Below the pieces are notes generated by a model. The model was not told where the DNA came from, ran no database searches, and saw nothing but the letters and a program-made list of their open reading frames with translations. 64,000 nucleotides of DNA. It comes from Ridgeia piscesae. Taxonomy: Eukaryota; Annelida; Polychaeta; Sabellida; Siboglinidae. Below are positions 29,846 to 44,800 of the stretch, piece by piece; position 1 is the stretch's first letter, and every line of letters begins with the position of its first letter. The translations under genes were made by a program, and so were the position numbers. The stretch lies in contig JAODUO010000197.1 of the NCBI GenBank assembly GCA_025642075.2, positions 125,001 to 189,000 of the forward strand, written 5' to 3'.

Positions 29846-32800
29846 GTGTGTGAGTGTGTGTGAGTGTGCGTGCGTGCGTGAGTGCGTGCGCGTGTGCGCG
29901 TGTTGTGTGTGTGTGCGCATGCGTGTGTGTTGTTTTGTATAATCTATTGTAACAGTGTCTTGTCTGTGATGTTTATCTGCACCATTGTAATGCAAAAAAG
30001 TTAAACATTACCAGTAATTGGACAGACTTATAGTTAGTACCCAAGGTACATTGTATTCCAAATATATTAAATTATAAAAAAATTTCAACACATATTTCAT
30101 ACACATGGCACAGTAATGTAATGAGAGTAAAGATTAACAGTAGATTTTCTGTTTTCTAGGTTTTTAGGCTTATATGCAGACACAAGTCTAGCCATGTGTC
30201 TCTGCTAGCAAGCTGCAGACAGTACACAAGTGACAGTGCAGGCAAGATGTCACGACTGCCAGAGAAGGTACTCATGGGCATTGGCAACCCACTGTTAGAC
30301 ATCACGATCTCCGCCGATGAAGCCTTCCTGCAGAAGTACGATCTCGAATCAAACAACGCAATTGTGGCTGACAAGGAGAAACATGCGGCCCTCTTTGACG
30401 ACATGGTCAAGAACCACACACCAGCCTACGGGGCAGGTGGTGCGACTCAGAACGCGATCCGTGTCGCTCAGTGGATGCTGCAGCAGCCAAAGGTGACAAC
30501 ATTTCTCGGTTGCGTTGGTGATGATGAAGAAGCCCACCTGCTACAGCACGCGGCAGAGCGTGACGGTGTCTACGTCCACTACTGCGTCACGGACAAAGAT
30601 TCAACTGGCATCTGTGGTGCGATCATAACTGGCGAGGATCGCTCGCTCATTGCGAATCTCGGCGCTGCAAAGCACTTGTCGTGTGACTGGCTGCTGCAGC
30701 AGGACAACTGGACACTGGTCAAGACTGCCCAGTTCTATTACATCGCTGGCTTTCTCTATCAGACGTGTCCAGCAGCTGTGCACAAGATTGCCGAGCACGC
30801 AAGTGAAAATAACAAGACTCTGGCGATGAATCTGTCCGCTCCAGCGCTCTGTACGTACTTCAGCGACCCACAGATCAACATGATGCCTTATATTGATGTT
30901 CTCTTCGGCAATGGCGTTGAAGCGGAGGTCTTTTGCAAGCAGCTTGGGATCCCAATTGGCAACCATGCAAACATGGCGCTGGCCGTTGCGGATCTGCCAA
31001 AGAAGAACCGCGATCGCAGCCGCATAGTCGTGTTCACGCGAGGACCCCGGTCGACCATCGTTGCGAGGGATGGGAAAGTCACGGAGTATCCCATTTTGCC
31101 AATCGACAAGTCCACTATAAAGGACACAAATGGCTGTGGAGATGCGTTTGTCGGGGGCTTCCTGTCACAGCTTGTTCAGGGATGCCCCCTGGAGGAATGT
31201 GTCCGCTGCGGAAACTACGCCGCGCATACAATCCTGCAGTATTGGGGTTGCAATTACCCTGTTACCCCCGATTTTAAATAAACATGGCTAATGACTTAAA
31301 GTTACACTGATACATTGTATATGTTACACACCTAAGTTACAACACTAATATGTTTTGTCTATGTTACATACGTAAGTTACAACACTGACATGTTGTGTAG
31401 ATTACACACTGACTTGGATAAGTCCAACTTCATGTTATTATTTCTCACACATATGACTGGCATATTTGCTGTCGAGATGCACCTAACTTTAAATCACTGT
31501 TCACATCTGCTCAATGAACTATTGGCAAATATAACTTAAATGCCTAATATTGTGTTTGATATGGGATTGTTGTATGCATGTTGTAACTAGAAAAGTGACT
31601 CACCCATGAGTATTTTTGATCATAACTTACATTTTGTATTTTCTGTGCTTGTATTTTTCTTACATGGCATTGATTACGACAGCAAGCTGTGCAGTCCGTG
31701 AACTAATATCACCATACGTGCCTTGTACGAAATAGAAAAACATGTGGAAGTATTATGTACAGTACCAGAAAGCCGTATTGGTAGATGGGATACTTGATGA
31801 TTTTCTTGTGTACATATTCAGGATATCAGCCTGGCAGGTGAGGTTGAACTGAACAGTATTGTTTAAGACATTATAATGTCTGTTATTGCTCCTTTGGTAA
31901 AAGTATACATACAACACTATTCTGGAAAAAACAATACATTTCTTAAGGGGTCAATCTACTTCATTATAGTATATTTATTTACATCATTTGTTCTGCCAAA
32001 TGATAGTACAGTATTTTCTGTAACAAAATGTTTGTATCATCAGAATAGTTTCAAACTAAAATACAACCATGCAGATATGATAATATGGAGTTTTGCTGCA
32101 TTTTTAACTATCCAAATTTCTATAGAGTGGGATGTATTTGAGCAGCATTGAGTAGAACTACTTTGTCAACATGGTAATTCAGAATGCTATTCTGACAGCC
32201 AAAAACTACTACAAGAAGCACTACTTGAATGCAGTATCTGCTGTTTCTGTGCCTTTTATGATGTCTAATTATGGATTTCATGTGTGAGCATAGACAACAT
32301 GTTGTACGAGTGGTGTCTTGCAGCAAGGTATTACTCCTCACCGGAAGTAGCATGTACGTGCTGACAATGTAGTGTGCCAATTACACGTTAAAATGTCTTT
32401 GTCTGGGTCCATTGATTTTGTTATGGCTTTAGTCAGGCGCTAATGTTACCTGTTCTACAAGAAAAGGTACGTTTTATGGCTATTTTGGAGAATTAGCAGG
32501 TGGTTTATGTACAATTGATGTGGTGCTTTATTACGGTGTGACTTGTAACTCGTGCAGTAGTCTTACGTGATGTTTGTTTCACAGAGTTCTCTGTCTGATG
32601 TGTGGCGAGACCTGCTGGTTTATGCTGGCCATTTGCAGTGCCACTTTATTATATTAAGTAACACTGAATAAATGTGTCTCCAGTTCACATGGCTCCACTG
32701 GTTGTGTTTATGTAGGGCGCTGTGGCACAGTGGCTAGAACTTGGGACTCTCCACTAAGAGAACCCGCATATGAATCCTGTGCTGCCGTGTCAAACTTTGG

Positions 32801-35800
32801 GACAAGTTTTTCACTCTACATTGCACCAGTTCACTCAGCTGTTTGGTAGATATTTGTTTACGAATTGTCTTTGCACATTAATTGCATCATGGCTGAAAGC
32901 TTCCCAGAGAAGGCCAGATAATATTTGATTGAACAGATCCATGTGAGAGTGAACTGTAAATGTAAAGTACTTTGAGCAATCCTGAGGATAGGATACTGCA
33001 TTATATAAGAAGTTACCTTTTACTTTTAAATTGAATTCCACACAAGACGGTGCTAAATATGCTCATCAGAGTTTACATTAAACCCAAGAAACTTGATGCG
33101 CTTATTATTTCGTTCTGTCTGGACCACATAGTGCTGTCAGTATGTGGGCCATCCAGTATGTATGTCTACAAACTCTCAGTTTCTCGATAGCACTCATTCT
33201 AAAATTTCTGATACATTGCCATCTGACAAATACACCTAGTGGTTACTGGCTGGCACACTGCAGATACACTATAGAACCCCGGGTGTGTGTCATTTATTCG
33301 CTAGACTCAGTCCTTGGTTCAGCCCAACATTATTGAACATTGTATAAGTGAATGTGAACTTTTTAAGTTTGTTGACAATTCCCTATTCCTAGCACTCATC
33401 CTGCGGCCAGTTGGATCCTGTTCATGGGTCACTTTTGGTCTGTGGACCAGTGTTTCGCATGATACTGCTTTATCACATGTGTAACAGTTACTGTTGACCT
33501 CATTACGTTATCAAAAAGCATTTGTGCGTGCAGTGTGCATCACTGCGGTGGGGGGGATGGTAGATATGAAGTCAACAAAGTTCCCGCACTGACCACTAGA
33601 CTCTAGGTGACCCGAGTGAACCAGTGGTCAGTGCTGTCCAGACACATCAGTTGTCTAAGCTTAAGTATAAACACCTTTTGTAATCACCACTGTGGGCAGC
33701 AGTTGCCATGTCTGATAACTCACAGGGATTCACTGCATTTCTCCAGATAATCCATTTGTAGATTACCATGGAGTCAGATTACCCTCCTAATTAGTATAAT
33801 CTGACAGATGTAGGTGAGAACCGCCTAACACATGTCAGCCATATTTCTGCAGCACTGATGGTTGTACTTGTTGAGTTACACCCTGCCACACCCTAGGGGT
33901 GCCATCAAAGTCCTGAAATGTTACAGTTATAAGGTGATGGTCTCGCCTTTTGTATATTCTTACACACTATGTTGCAACATCTAACAAGATTCCAGTGTTG
34001 AGCAGTTTACACGATTTCTCGATAAATGTCACATACACCATTAATAACAGACATTCATTGGCTTGTAAACGCTGGCATGATCACTGGCAGTCAGCACAAG
34101 TCCCAGTTTCACTCATATTTTGAAGGTTTCTCACTAAAACAACATTTCTATCAGAAACACTTCTTTCCATATTCATGAACACCCATGGCCTAGTTCTGAT
34201 GCCAGTAGAGTGGGCGGCCAGTGGTGTTCAAAAATGTCTAGTTAAATGAGTTGTCTTGGATCACAGAGTCTCTGTAGATCCTTGTATCCAGCACAATAGT
34301 GGATACAATTTAATGTTGATAATCCTAATCAAAGTTTTCTTCTAAGTTATTGAAATCATGCACTTAGTTGTGGTTGTATTTTCTCCATCACTCTCCGTCT
34401 CCATTGCTTCAATCAAACCATGCTGGTTCCAAATAGTTCCACATGCTGCTATTCCTCATTGTCTTTTGCAGCTTTCCCAGTTCCCATTTCATACAGTGTA
34501 CACTGAGTTAGAGTGTCTGTATATACACTGTACACACAGTGTACATTGAGTTAGGGCGTCTGTATATACACTGTACACACAGTGTACATTGAGTTAGAGC
34601 GTCTGTATATACACTGTACACACAGTGTACATTCAGTTAGGGCGTCTGTATATACACTGTACACACAGTGTACATTCAGTTAGAGCGTCTGTATATACAC
34701 TGTATACACAGTGTACATTCAGTTAGAGTGTCTGTATATACACTGTACACACAGTGTTCATTGAGTTAGGGCATCTGTATATACACTGTACACACAGTGT
34801 ACATTCAGTTAGAGTGTCTGTATATACACTGTACACACAGTGTACATTCAGTTAGAGTGTCTGTATATACACTGTATACACAGTGTACATTCAGTTAGAG
34901 CGTCTGTATATACACTGTATACACAGTGTACATTGAGTTAGGGCGTCTGTATATACACTGTACACACAGTGTACATTGAGTTAGGGCGTCTGTATATACA
35001 CTGTACACACAGTGTACATTCAGTTAGAGCGTCTGTATATACACTGTATACACAGTGTACATTGAGTTAGGGCGTCTGTATATACACTGTATACACAGTG
35101 TACATTGAGTTAGGGCGTCTGTATATACACTGTATACACAGTGTACATTGAGTTAGAGCGTCTGTATATACACTGTACACACAGTGTACACTGTACATTG
35201 AGTTAGGGCGTCTGTATATACACTGTATACACAGTGTACATTGAGTTAGGGCGTCTGTATATACACTGTACACACAGTGTGGTTTACTGTAGCACCCACT
35301 TGCCAGTTGTCGCCCTTCTGTTTTCCTTGAATCTATTTCATCTATTGCAGTGCTCTTCAAATTTAGGCGTCTGCTTTTCTAACTTATTAAAACATAATTA
35401 GTTTTACTAATCATGTGACAGATTTGTATTTCACCCATTGGAACATGATAATAAACTTAAAAGGTTGCATTTTGTGCTCTGATGCCTGGAATGCAAATAA
35501 GGAGTTCAGTGAAAATTGGACATGTGTCTAAAGTTAGATAATAACCAAACAACAACGTGATTTGTGGATCTTGTTAGAAAATAGTGTAAAATGTTGTCCC
35601 CAGACTGGGAGGTTGACGCACTGTTGTTTAGTAGGCCTAGTAACACAAGTGTCCGTATAATTGGGGGGAAGTGAAACAATGATGATTCTTAAAAACTATG
35701 AATCAAGTCTAGATGTGTCACACCATGTAATGTGTTCCCCAGAATCAAGTCTAGATGTGTCACACCATGTAATGTGTTCCCCAATCAGAATCAACTCTAG

Positions 35801-38800
35801 ATGTGTCACACCATGTAATGTGTTCCCTAATCAGAATCAACTCTAGATGTGTCACACCATGTAATGTGTTCCCCAATCAGAATCAAGTCTAGATGTGTCA
35901 CACCATGTAATGTGTTCCCCAATCAGAATCAAGTCTAGATGTGTCACACCATGTAATGTGTTCCCCAATCAGAATCAAGTCTAGATGTGTCACACCATGT
36001 AATGTGTTCCCCAATCAGAATCAACTCTAGATGTGTCACACCATGTAATGTGTTCCCCAATCAGAATCAACTCTAGATGTGTCACACCATGTAATGTGTT
36101 CCCCAATCAGAATCAACTCTAGATGTGTCACACCATGTAATGTGTTCCCCAATCAGAATCAAGTCTAGATGTGTCACACCATGTAATGTGTTCCCCAATC
36201 AGAATCAACTCTAGATGTGTCACACCATGTAATGTGTTCCCCAATCAGAATCAAGTCTAGATGTGTCACACCATGTAATGTGTTCCCCAATCAGAATCAA
36301 CTCTAGATGTGTCACACCATGTAATGTGTTCCCCAATCAGAATCAACTCTAGATGTGTCACACCATGTAATGTGTTCCCCAATCAGAATCAACTCTAGAT
36401 GTGTCACACCATGTAATGTGTTCCCCAATCAGAATCAAGTCTAGATGTGTCACACCATGTAATGTGTTCCCCAATCAGAATCAAGTCTAGATGTGTCACA
36501 CCATGTAATGTGTTCCCAATCAGAATCAAGTCTAGATGTGTCACACCATGTAATGTGTTCCCCAATCAGAATCAAGTCTAGATGTGTCACACCATGTAAT
36601 GTGTTCCCCAATCAGAATCAAGTCTAGATGTGTCACACCATGTAATGTGTTCCCTAATCAGAATCAACTCTAGATGTGTCACACCATGTAATGTGTTCCC
36701 CAATCAGAATCAAGTCTAGATGTGTCACACCATGTAATGTGTTCCCCAATCAGAATCAAGTCTAGATGTGTCACACCATGTAATGTGTTCCCCAATCAGA
36801 ATCAAGTCTAGATGTGTCACACCATGTAATGTGTTCCCCAATCAGAATCAACTCTAGATGTGTCACACCATGTAATGTGTTCCCCAATCAGAATCAACTC
36901 TAGATGTGTCACACCATGTAATGTGTTCCCCAATCAGAATCAACTCTAGATGTGTCACACCATGTAATGTGTTCCCCAATCAGAATCAACTCTAGATGTG
37001 TCACACCATGTAATGTGTTCCCCAATCAGAATCAAGTCTAGATGTGTCACACCATGTAATGTGTTCCCCAATCAGAATCAAGTCTAGATGTGTCACACCA
37101 TGTAATGTGTTCCCCAATCAGAATCAACTCTAGATGTGTCACACCATGTAATGTGTTCCCCAATCAGAATCAAGTCTAGATGTGTCACACCATGTAATGT
37201 GTTCCCCAATCAGAATCAACTCTAGATGTGTCACACCATGTAATGTGTTCCCCAATCAGAATCAAGTCTAGATGTGTCACACCATGTAATGTGTTCCCCA
37301 ATCAGAATCAAGTCTAGATGTGTCACACCATGTAATGTGTTCCCCAATCAGAATCAAGTCTAGATGTGTCACACCATGTAATGTGTTCCCCAGTCAGAAT
37401 CAAGGGTAGATGTGTCACACCATGTAATATGTTCCCCAATCAGAATCAAGTCTAGATGTGTCACACCATGTAATGTGTTCCCCAATCAGAATCAACTCTA
37501 GATGTGTCACACCATGTAATGTGTTCCCCAATCAGAATCAAGTCTAGATGTGTCACACCATGTAATGTGTTCCCCAATCAGAATCAAGTCTAGATGTGTC
37601 ACACCATGTAATGTGTTCCCCAATCAGAATCAAGTCTAGATGTGTCACACCATGTAATGTGTTCCCCAGTCAGCCACTTCCAGTGACTCCTGCAGCATGC
37701 AAGTTGAGTAAGTGTCATGTGATATACCGAGCTCACTAAAAATACGACCAGTGTCTCAGTCAGCCCTAGACTCACACATTCCTGCAGCTGCTGTTGCCAA
37801 TATCCAGAGCTGGGAAGAAATCAAAACTAGGATGTGTGTGATCCCAGGTGAAGCTCGGCTCTGAGTCACCGACTTAGGGAAACCATAAATTGTTGTTGAT
37901 TGTTATAAAGCATGGGGAGGGTGGAGCCTGGGTGGCTGGCTGGGTACCACTGTACACAGTCAGAGAATACATAGACATGTGTTAGACAGTGTACGTTGGG
38001 TAACCACAGCAGTTACGTGTTGTCATAATGGTTGTGTCATCCTGACGTCCACCAGTGCCAGTAGCAGACAGAATTCATGTCCACATGCAGTTAGTTTTAT
38101 AAACTATAACTGGTATGCATATTTTAGATTACAGTTCACATTTACAGAAATGAACCACGGTAGTGTTTTCCTCCAAATAAACTTGTATATACACTATAAC
38201 ATGCATGTATTTGTTGCTGTATGATATGAAACAGTACCCAGTAATGTGCTATGAATTTATCAAAATTGCATAGATCTTCCGAAAATATGATAACCTTTGC
38301 ACATTGTTTTTAGTGATTATTGTGCATTGTGGGGGAATAGATGCTACAGTGGGGCCACCTAATGCATGAAAATGTTAATGTAAATTGATGCGAATAGCAA
38401 TCAGGGTTTGTAAAAATCACATGTCCCACACAGCACAATGGGGGTTTGCACAATTAGTAAGCATAAAAAATTTTGGATGTTGCATAATTTAGTGTAATAA
38501 TTAAGTATTATCAGTCTTAAAAACTAGTGCTTATTTTTATATATAACATTTTTCTCTATTTAATGGTTATTCTATTAATATTATTTTAATATATTTTATT
38601 TATATAAACTACAGTGCATGGATCCACTATGCAGGAGTTAGCACATTGTGAATACTGTATTGCTATTATTATTTTATTTTTGAGACGACCCATTGACTTG
38701 TTGCCCTGTGACACCCTCTCCCTGTTCACAGGTGGAGGTCCTGGTGGGAAAGGACAAGGGCAAGTTTGGTGTCATCAGCAGTATCATCAAGGAGCGCAAC

Positions 38801-41800
38801 TGGGTGTACGTGGAAGGCCTCAACGCTGTGAGTAGATCACTACTTGTGTGGGGCACGGTGGCACAGTGGTTAGCGCAGCACTCTCACAAATTCTCAGTGG
38901 AAATCCTGTTTTTGCCTCCTGTTAAATATAACAATTTACTTCACGAATGTCGTTATGAGACCATAGAGTTTACATCTAAGTAGACATTAATTTTACATCA
39001 TACTGTCATCAACATGCAGTTGCAGCATGAAAGAGTCTTCTTCCTACCTTTTGATATTTTGCTAAAACTCACGTTAAATATATCATCATCAGATATAAGA
39101 CAACAATTAATGGACTTGTTTATCGGCAGAACAAATCTGGTAAGAGGTTTGTTCCATGCAGAATGTTTTCCTCTCTCAAAATTTGCAAGAATTTATCTAA
39201 AAACAAATGTTCTATCTAAGTGTTGCTAACAAGCTGTATAGGCACAATATTATGAAATAACTGGTACTCATTTAGAATATTCATTCCATATAAGCCACAT
39301 TTTTGATTTAGAATATTCATTCCATAACCAAAATTGACTTTATGAAGAAGAAAAAACATTAGTTATATGCTGAGTAGAAACACGCTGCACCAGTGTGTTT
39401 GCTGGTGCTTCTCATATTTCACTGTGCCGATTAGGAAAGTTGTTTCAACAGAAACCTGATGAGACTCTGTGCCCCACTTTGATTCATCTACTTGGGTTAC
39501 GTACAGACTCCCAACATAGTGTCTGGGTTATGGTAATTTACTCTCCACACACAAGCCTACAACAGTTGTGATCATGGATATAACCCGCTTAAAAATGTAA
39601 TCATTTTATCAATGTGTAAATGTGATCTTCTTAATATTTTAGATACATAGATTGCGGTGACTTTAATATAATAGATACATATTGTTCCATGCAACGTTTC
39701 GTTTATTTCTTCTGCGGTAGGAGATGTACATTCCCTATTGACTGTCATTGCTAATGACATCAGTTATTTGAGTGCATCCTCTGAGTCTCCAAACCACGAT
39801 TGCTTTGGATAGCGACCTTGAAGATTCACCTCGTTAATCTAGGCCAAGACTGATCACGTGAATAAGTGATCTTGGCCGTTCAATTAGTACTTGCGTTTAA
39901 TCAGGTTACTCACATAACCGAATAAAAGTCAGACTTCTGTGAGACATCCGATCACCTTGGCATAAACCTCTACGTGTGTTTTATGTTTAATCTAATTTGT
40001 GCGTTTGACTGTCCCTGTGAGTGACTGCTGTAGTGTATGCTAGCATGAGTTCTCACTGCAGGAGTTCAAAGTGGATGAAGAGAACGCGGCTGAGAAGCCA
40101 GTTTGTCAGAAGACAGAGAAGCCACTACTGGTGACAACACAAGTGAAACTTCTCGATCCGTCAGATAGGTAGGTGCTGCCACATGGTGACGTCAGCATGC
40201 AACAGTGATGTCTTTCTCATTCTTGCATTTGGGGTTTGTTTTAGACCCCACAACTGGCTGGTGTCAATCCTGTATGCACCTGTTGTCTGTCAGGAACTTA
40301 CCATAATATGCTTGCTAGAAGTAACTGTACTTTCCTTCTGAAGTTGTGGTTGGAAGCAAGTACATTTGACCCAGATACAACTGTAGGTCAAGTACAAAAA
40401 TATGTATTAAGTACTCTCCAACAAAAACTGCTCAGTATAAGTACATTAGATAGTGCAAGTAGATTTCAGTCATAATGCTGAACAAGGGTGTTCATGTGCC
40501 AGATATTAACACGTAATAAAATACTAACTACTAATTGTAGATTTGATCAAGATGGCAGGACATAACACAGGCAGAACAGTAGAGACATATGCTCAAGTCA
40601 TGTACTTAAAATGGTGTTGACATTGCAAGGAAAATCGACCATGTATTAGTGCTGTCATTTCAAAGACACCCAGTCATTGACCACAATCAATCACATAATA
40701 TCTTTCCTTATGAAAATGTATGACTAATACATGTACATTACAAAACAATAATAATAATGTGAACTGTCACTGTAAGCATATAATCTCACCATTCCTTATT
40801 TTCTATTTCTTCTTTATAAATCTAGGTGGACATACAGTCGTATCATCACAAAAGGTCACCCCTTAAAATGGCCCCAGTGGGCAGGCTGATTACAACTTTG
40901 GCAACTGGTCAGTGGTCACTTACACAAATAAACAAGCTTTTACAGATCTTCACTGGGTCACTGCCAGGGGTCACCTCTGCTGATTACATCAGTACCACCA
41001 GTCTCCACTACCCTGGCATATTAGTGCCACCAGTCTCCACTACCCTGGCACATCAGTACCACCAGTCTCCACTACCCATGCATATTAGTGCCACCAGTCT
41101 CAACTACCCTGGCACATCAGTACCACCAGTCTCCACTACCCTGGCATATTAGTGCCACCAGTCTCCACTACCCCGGCACATCAGTACCACCAGTCTCCAC
41201 TACCCCGGTATATTAGTACCACCAGTCTCCACTACCCCGGCATATTAGTACCACCAGTCTCCACTACCCCGGCACATCAGTACCACCAGTTTCCACTACC
41301 CCGGCACATCAGTACCACCAGTCTCCACTACCCCGGCACATCAGTACCACCAGTCTCCACTACCCTGGCATATTAGTACCACCAGTCTCCACTACCCCGG
41401 CATATTAGTACCACCAGTCTCCACTACCCCGGCACATCAGTACCACCAGTCTCCACTACCCCGGCACATCAGTACCACCAGTCTCCACTACCCTGGCATA
41501 TTAGTACCACCAGTCTCCACTACCCTGGCACATCAGTACCACCAGTCTCCACTACCCCGGCATATTAGTGCCACCAGTCTCCACTACCCTGGCACATCAG
41601 TACCACCAGTATCCACTACCCCGGCACATCAGTACCACCAGTCTCCACTACCCCGGCACATCAGTACCACCAGTCTCCACTACCCTGGCATATTAGTGCC
41701 ACCAGTCTCCACTACCCTGGCACATCAGTACCACCAGTATCCACTACCCCAGCACATCAGTACCACCAGTCTCCACTACCCCGGCACATCAGTACCACCA

Positions 41801-44800
41801 GTCTCCACTACCCCAGCACATCAGTACCACCAGTCTCCACTACCCCGGCACATCAGTACCACCAGTCTCCACTACCCCGGCACATCAGTACCACCAGTCT
41901 CCACTACCCCAGCACATCAGTACCACCAGTCTCCACTACCCCAGCACATCAGTGCCACCAGTCTCCACTACCCCAGCATATCAGTACCACCAGTCTCCAC
42001 TACCCCGGCACATCAGTGCCACCAGTCTCCACTACCCCAGCACATCAGTACCACCAGTCTTCACTACCCCAGCACATCAGTACCACCAGTCTTCACTACC
42101 CCGGCACATCAGTACCACCAGTCTCCACTACCCCAGCACATCAGTGCCACCAGTCTCCACTACCCCTGCACATCAGTGCCACCAGTCTCCACTACCCCAG
42201 CACATCAGTGCCACCAGTCTCCACTACCCCAGCACATCAGTGCCACCAGTCTCCACTACCCCAGCACATCAGTGCCACCAGTCTCCACTACCCCTGCACA
42301 TCAGTACCACCAGTCTCCACTACCCCAGCACATCAGTGCCACCAGTCTCCACTACCCCAGCACATCAGTGCCACCAGTCTTCACTACCCCGGCACATCAG
42401 TACCACCAGTCTCCACTACCCCAGCACATCAGTGCCACCAGTCTCCACTACCCCTGCACATCAGTACCACCAGTCTCCACTACCCCAGCACATCAGTGCC
42501 ACCAGTCTCCACTACCCCAGCACATCAGTGCCACCAGTCTCCACTACCCCAGCACATCAGTGCCACCAGTCTCCACTACCCCGGCACATCAGTACCACCA
42601 GTCTCCACTACCCCAGCACATCAGTGCCACCAGTCTCCACTACCCCTGCACATCAGTACCACCAGTCTCCACTACCCCAGCACATCAGTGCCACCAGTCT
42701 CCACTACCCCAGCACATCAGTGCCACCAGTCTCCACTACCCCTGCACATCAGTGCCACCAGTCTCCACTACCCCTGCACATCAGTGCCACCCATCTCCAC
42801 TACCCCGGCACATCAGTACCACCAGTCTCCACTACCCAGCACATCAGTACCACCAGTCTCCACTACCCAGGCACATCAGTACCACCAGTCTCCACTACCC
42901 AGCACATCAGTACCACCAGTCTCCACTACCCAGCACATCAGTACCACCAGTCTCCACTACCCTGGCACATCAGTACCACCAGTCTCCACTACCCCTGCAC
43001 ATCAGTACCACCAGTCTCCACTACCCCGGCACATCAGTACCACCAGTCTCCACTACCCTGGCACATCAGTACCACCAGTCTCCACTACCCAGCACATCAG
43101 TACCACCAGTCTCCACTACCCAGCACATCAGTACCACCAGTCTCCACTACCCCAGCACATCAGTGCCACCAGTCTCCACTACCCCGGCACATCAGTACCA
43201 CCAGTCTCCACTACCCCAGCACATCAGTGCCACCAGTCTCCACTACCCCGGCACATCAGTACCACCAGTCTCCACTACCCAGGCACATCAGTGCCACCAG
43301 TCTCCACTACCCCTGCACATCAGTGCCACCAGTTTCCACTACCCCGGCACATCAGTGCCACCAGTTTCCACTACCCCGGCACATCAGTGCCACCAGTCTC
43401 CACTACCCTGGCACATCAGTGCCACCAGTCTCCACTACCCCGGCACATCAGTGCCACCAGTCTCCACTACCCCGGCACATCAGTGCCACCAGTCTCCACT
43501 ACCCCTGCACATCAGTGCCACCAGTCTCCACTACCCCGGCACATCAGTGCCACCAGTCTCCACTACCCCAGCACATCAGTGCCACCAGTCTCCACTACCC
43601 CAGCACATCAGTGCCACCAGTCTCCACTACCCCTGCACATCAGTACCACCAGTCTCCACTACCCCAGCACATCAGTGCCACCAGTCTCCACTACCCCAGC
43701 ACATCAGTGCCACCAGTCTCCACTACCCCAGCACATCAGTGCCACCAGTCTCCACTACCCCGGCACATCAGTACCACCAGTCTCCACTACCCCAGCACAT
43801 CAGTGCCACCAGTCTCCACTACCCCTGCACATCAGTACCACCAGTCTCCACTACCCCAGCACATCAGTGCCACCAGTCTTCACTACCCCAGCACATCAGT
43901 GCCACCAGTCTCCACTACCCCTGCACATCAGTGCCACCCATCTCCACTACCCCGGCACATCAGTACCACCAGTCTCCCCTACCCAGCACATCAGTACCAC
44001 CAGTCTCCACTACCCAGGCACATCAGTACCACCAGTCTCCACTCCCCAGCACATCAGTACCACCAGTCTCCACTACCCCGGCACATCAGTACCACCAGTC
44101 TCCACTACCCCAGCACATCAGTACCACCAGTCTCCACTACCCCAGCACATCAGTACCACCAGTCTCCACCACCCTGGCACATCAGTACCACCAGTCTCCA
44201 CTACCCCTGCACATCAGTACCACCAGTCTCCACTACCCTGGCACATCAGTGCCACCAGTCTCCACTACCCCGGCACATCAGTACCACCAGTCTCCACTAC
44301 CCCGGCACATCAGTACCACCAGTCTCCACTACCCTGGCACATCAGTACCACCAGTCTCCACTACCCAGCACATCAGTACCACCAGTCTCCACTACCCAGC
44401 ACATCAGTACCACCAGTCTCCACTACCCAGGCACATCAGTACCACCAGTCTCCACTACCCTGGCACATCAGTGCCACCAGTCTCCACTACCCCTGCACAT
44501 CAGTGCCACCAGTTTCCACTACCCCGGCACATCAGTGCCACCAGTCTCCACTACCCCGGCACATCAGTGCCACCAGTCTCCACTACCCCGGCACATCAGT
44601 GCCACCAGTCTCCACTACCCCTGCACATCAGTGCCACCAGTCTCCACTACCCCTGCACATTAGTGCCACCAGTCTCCACTACTCCGGCACATCAGTGCCA
44701 TCAGTCTCCACTACCCCGGCTAATCAGTGCCACCAGTCTCCACTACCCCGGCACATCAGTGCCACCAGTCTCCACTACCCGGGCACATCAGTGCCACCAG

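Noticed and set aside
30196..30246. ADK start at 30196
   Set aside because: The codon there is GTG. The first in-frame ATG of this exon is 30247; otherwise the reading frame enters from the upstream exon.
35700..37673. CRISPR-like look of regular repeats
   Set aside because: There are no variable spacers; the whole unit repeats, and the context is an intron of an animal gene.
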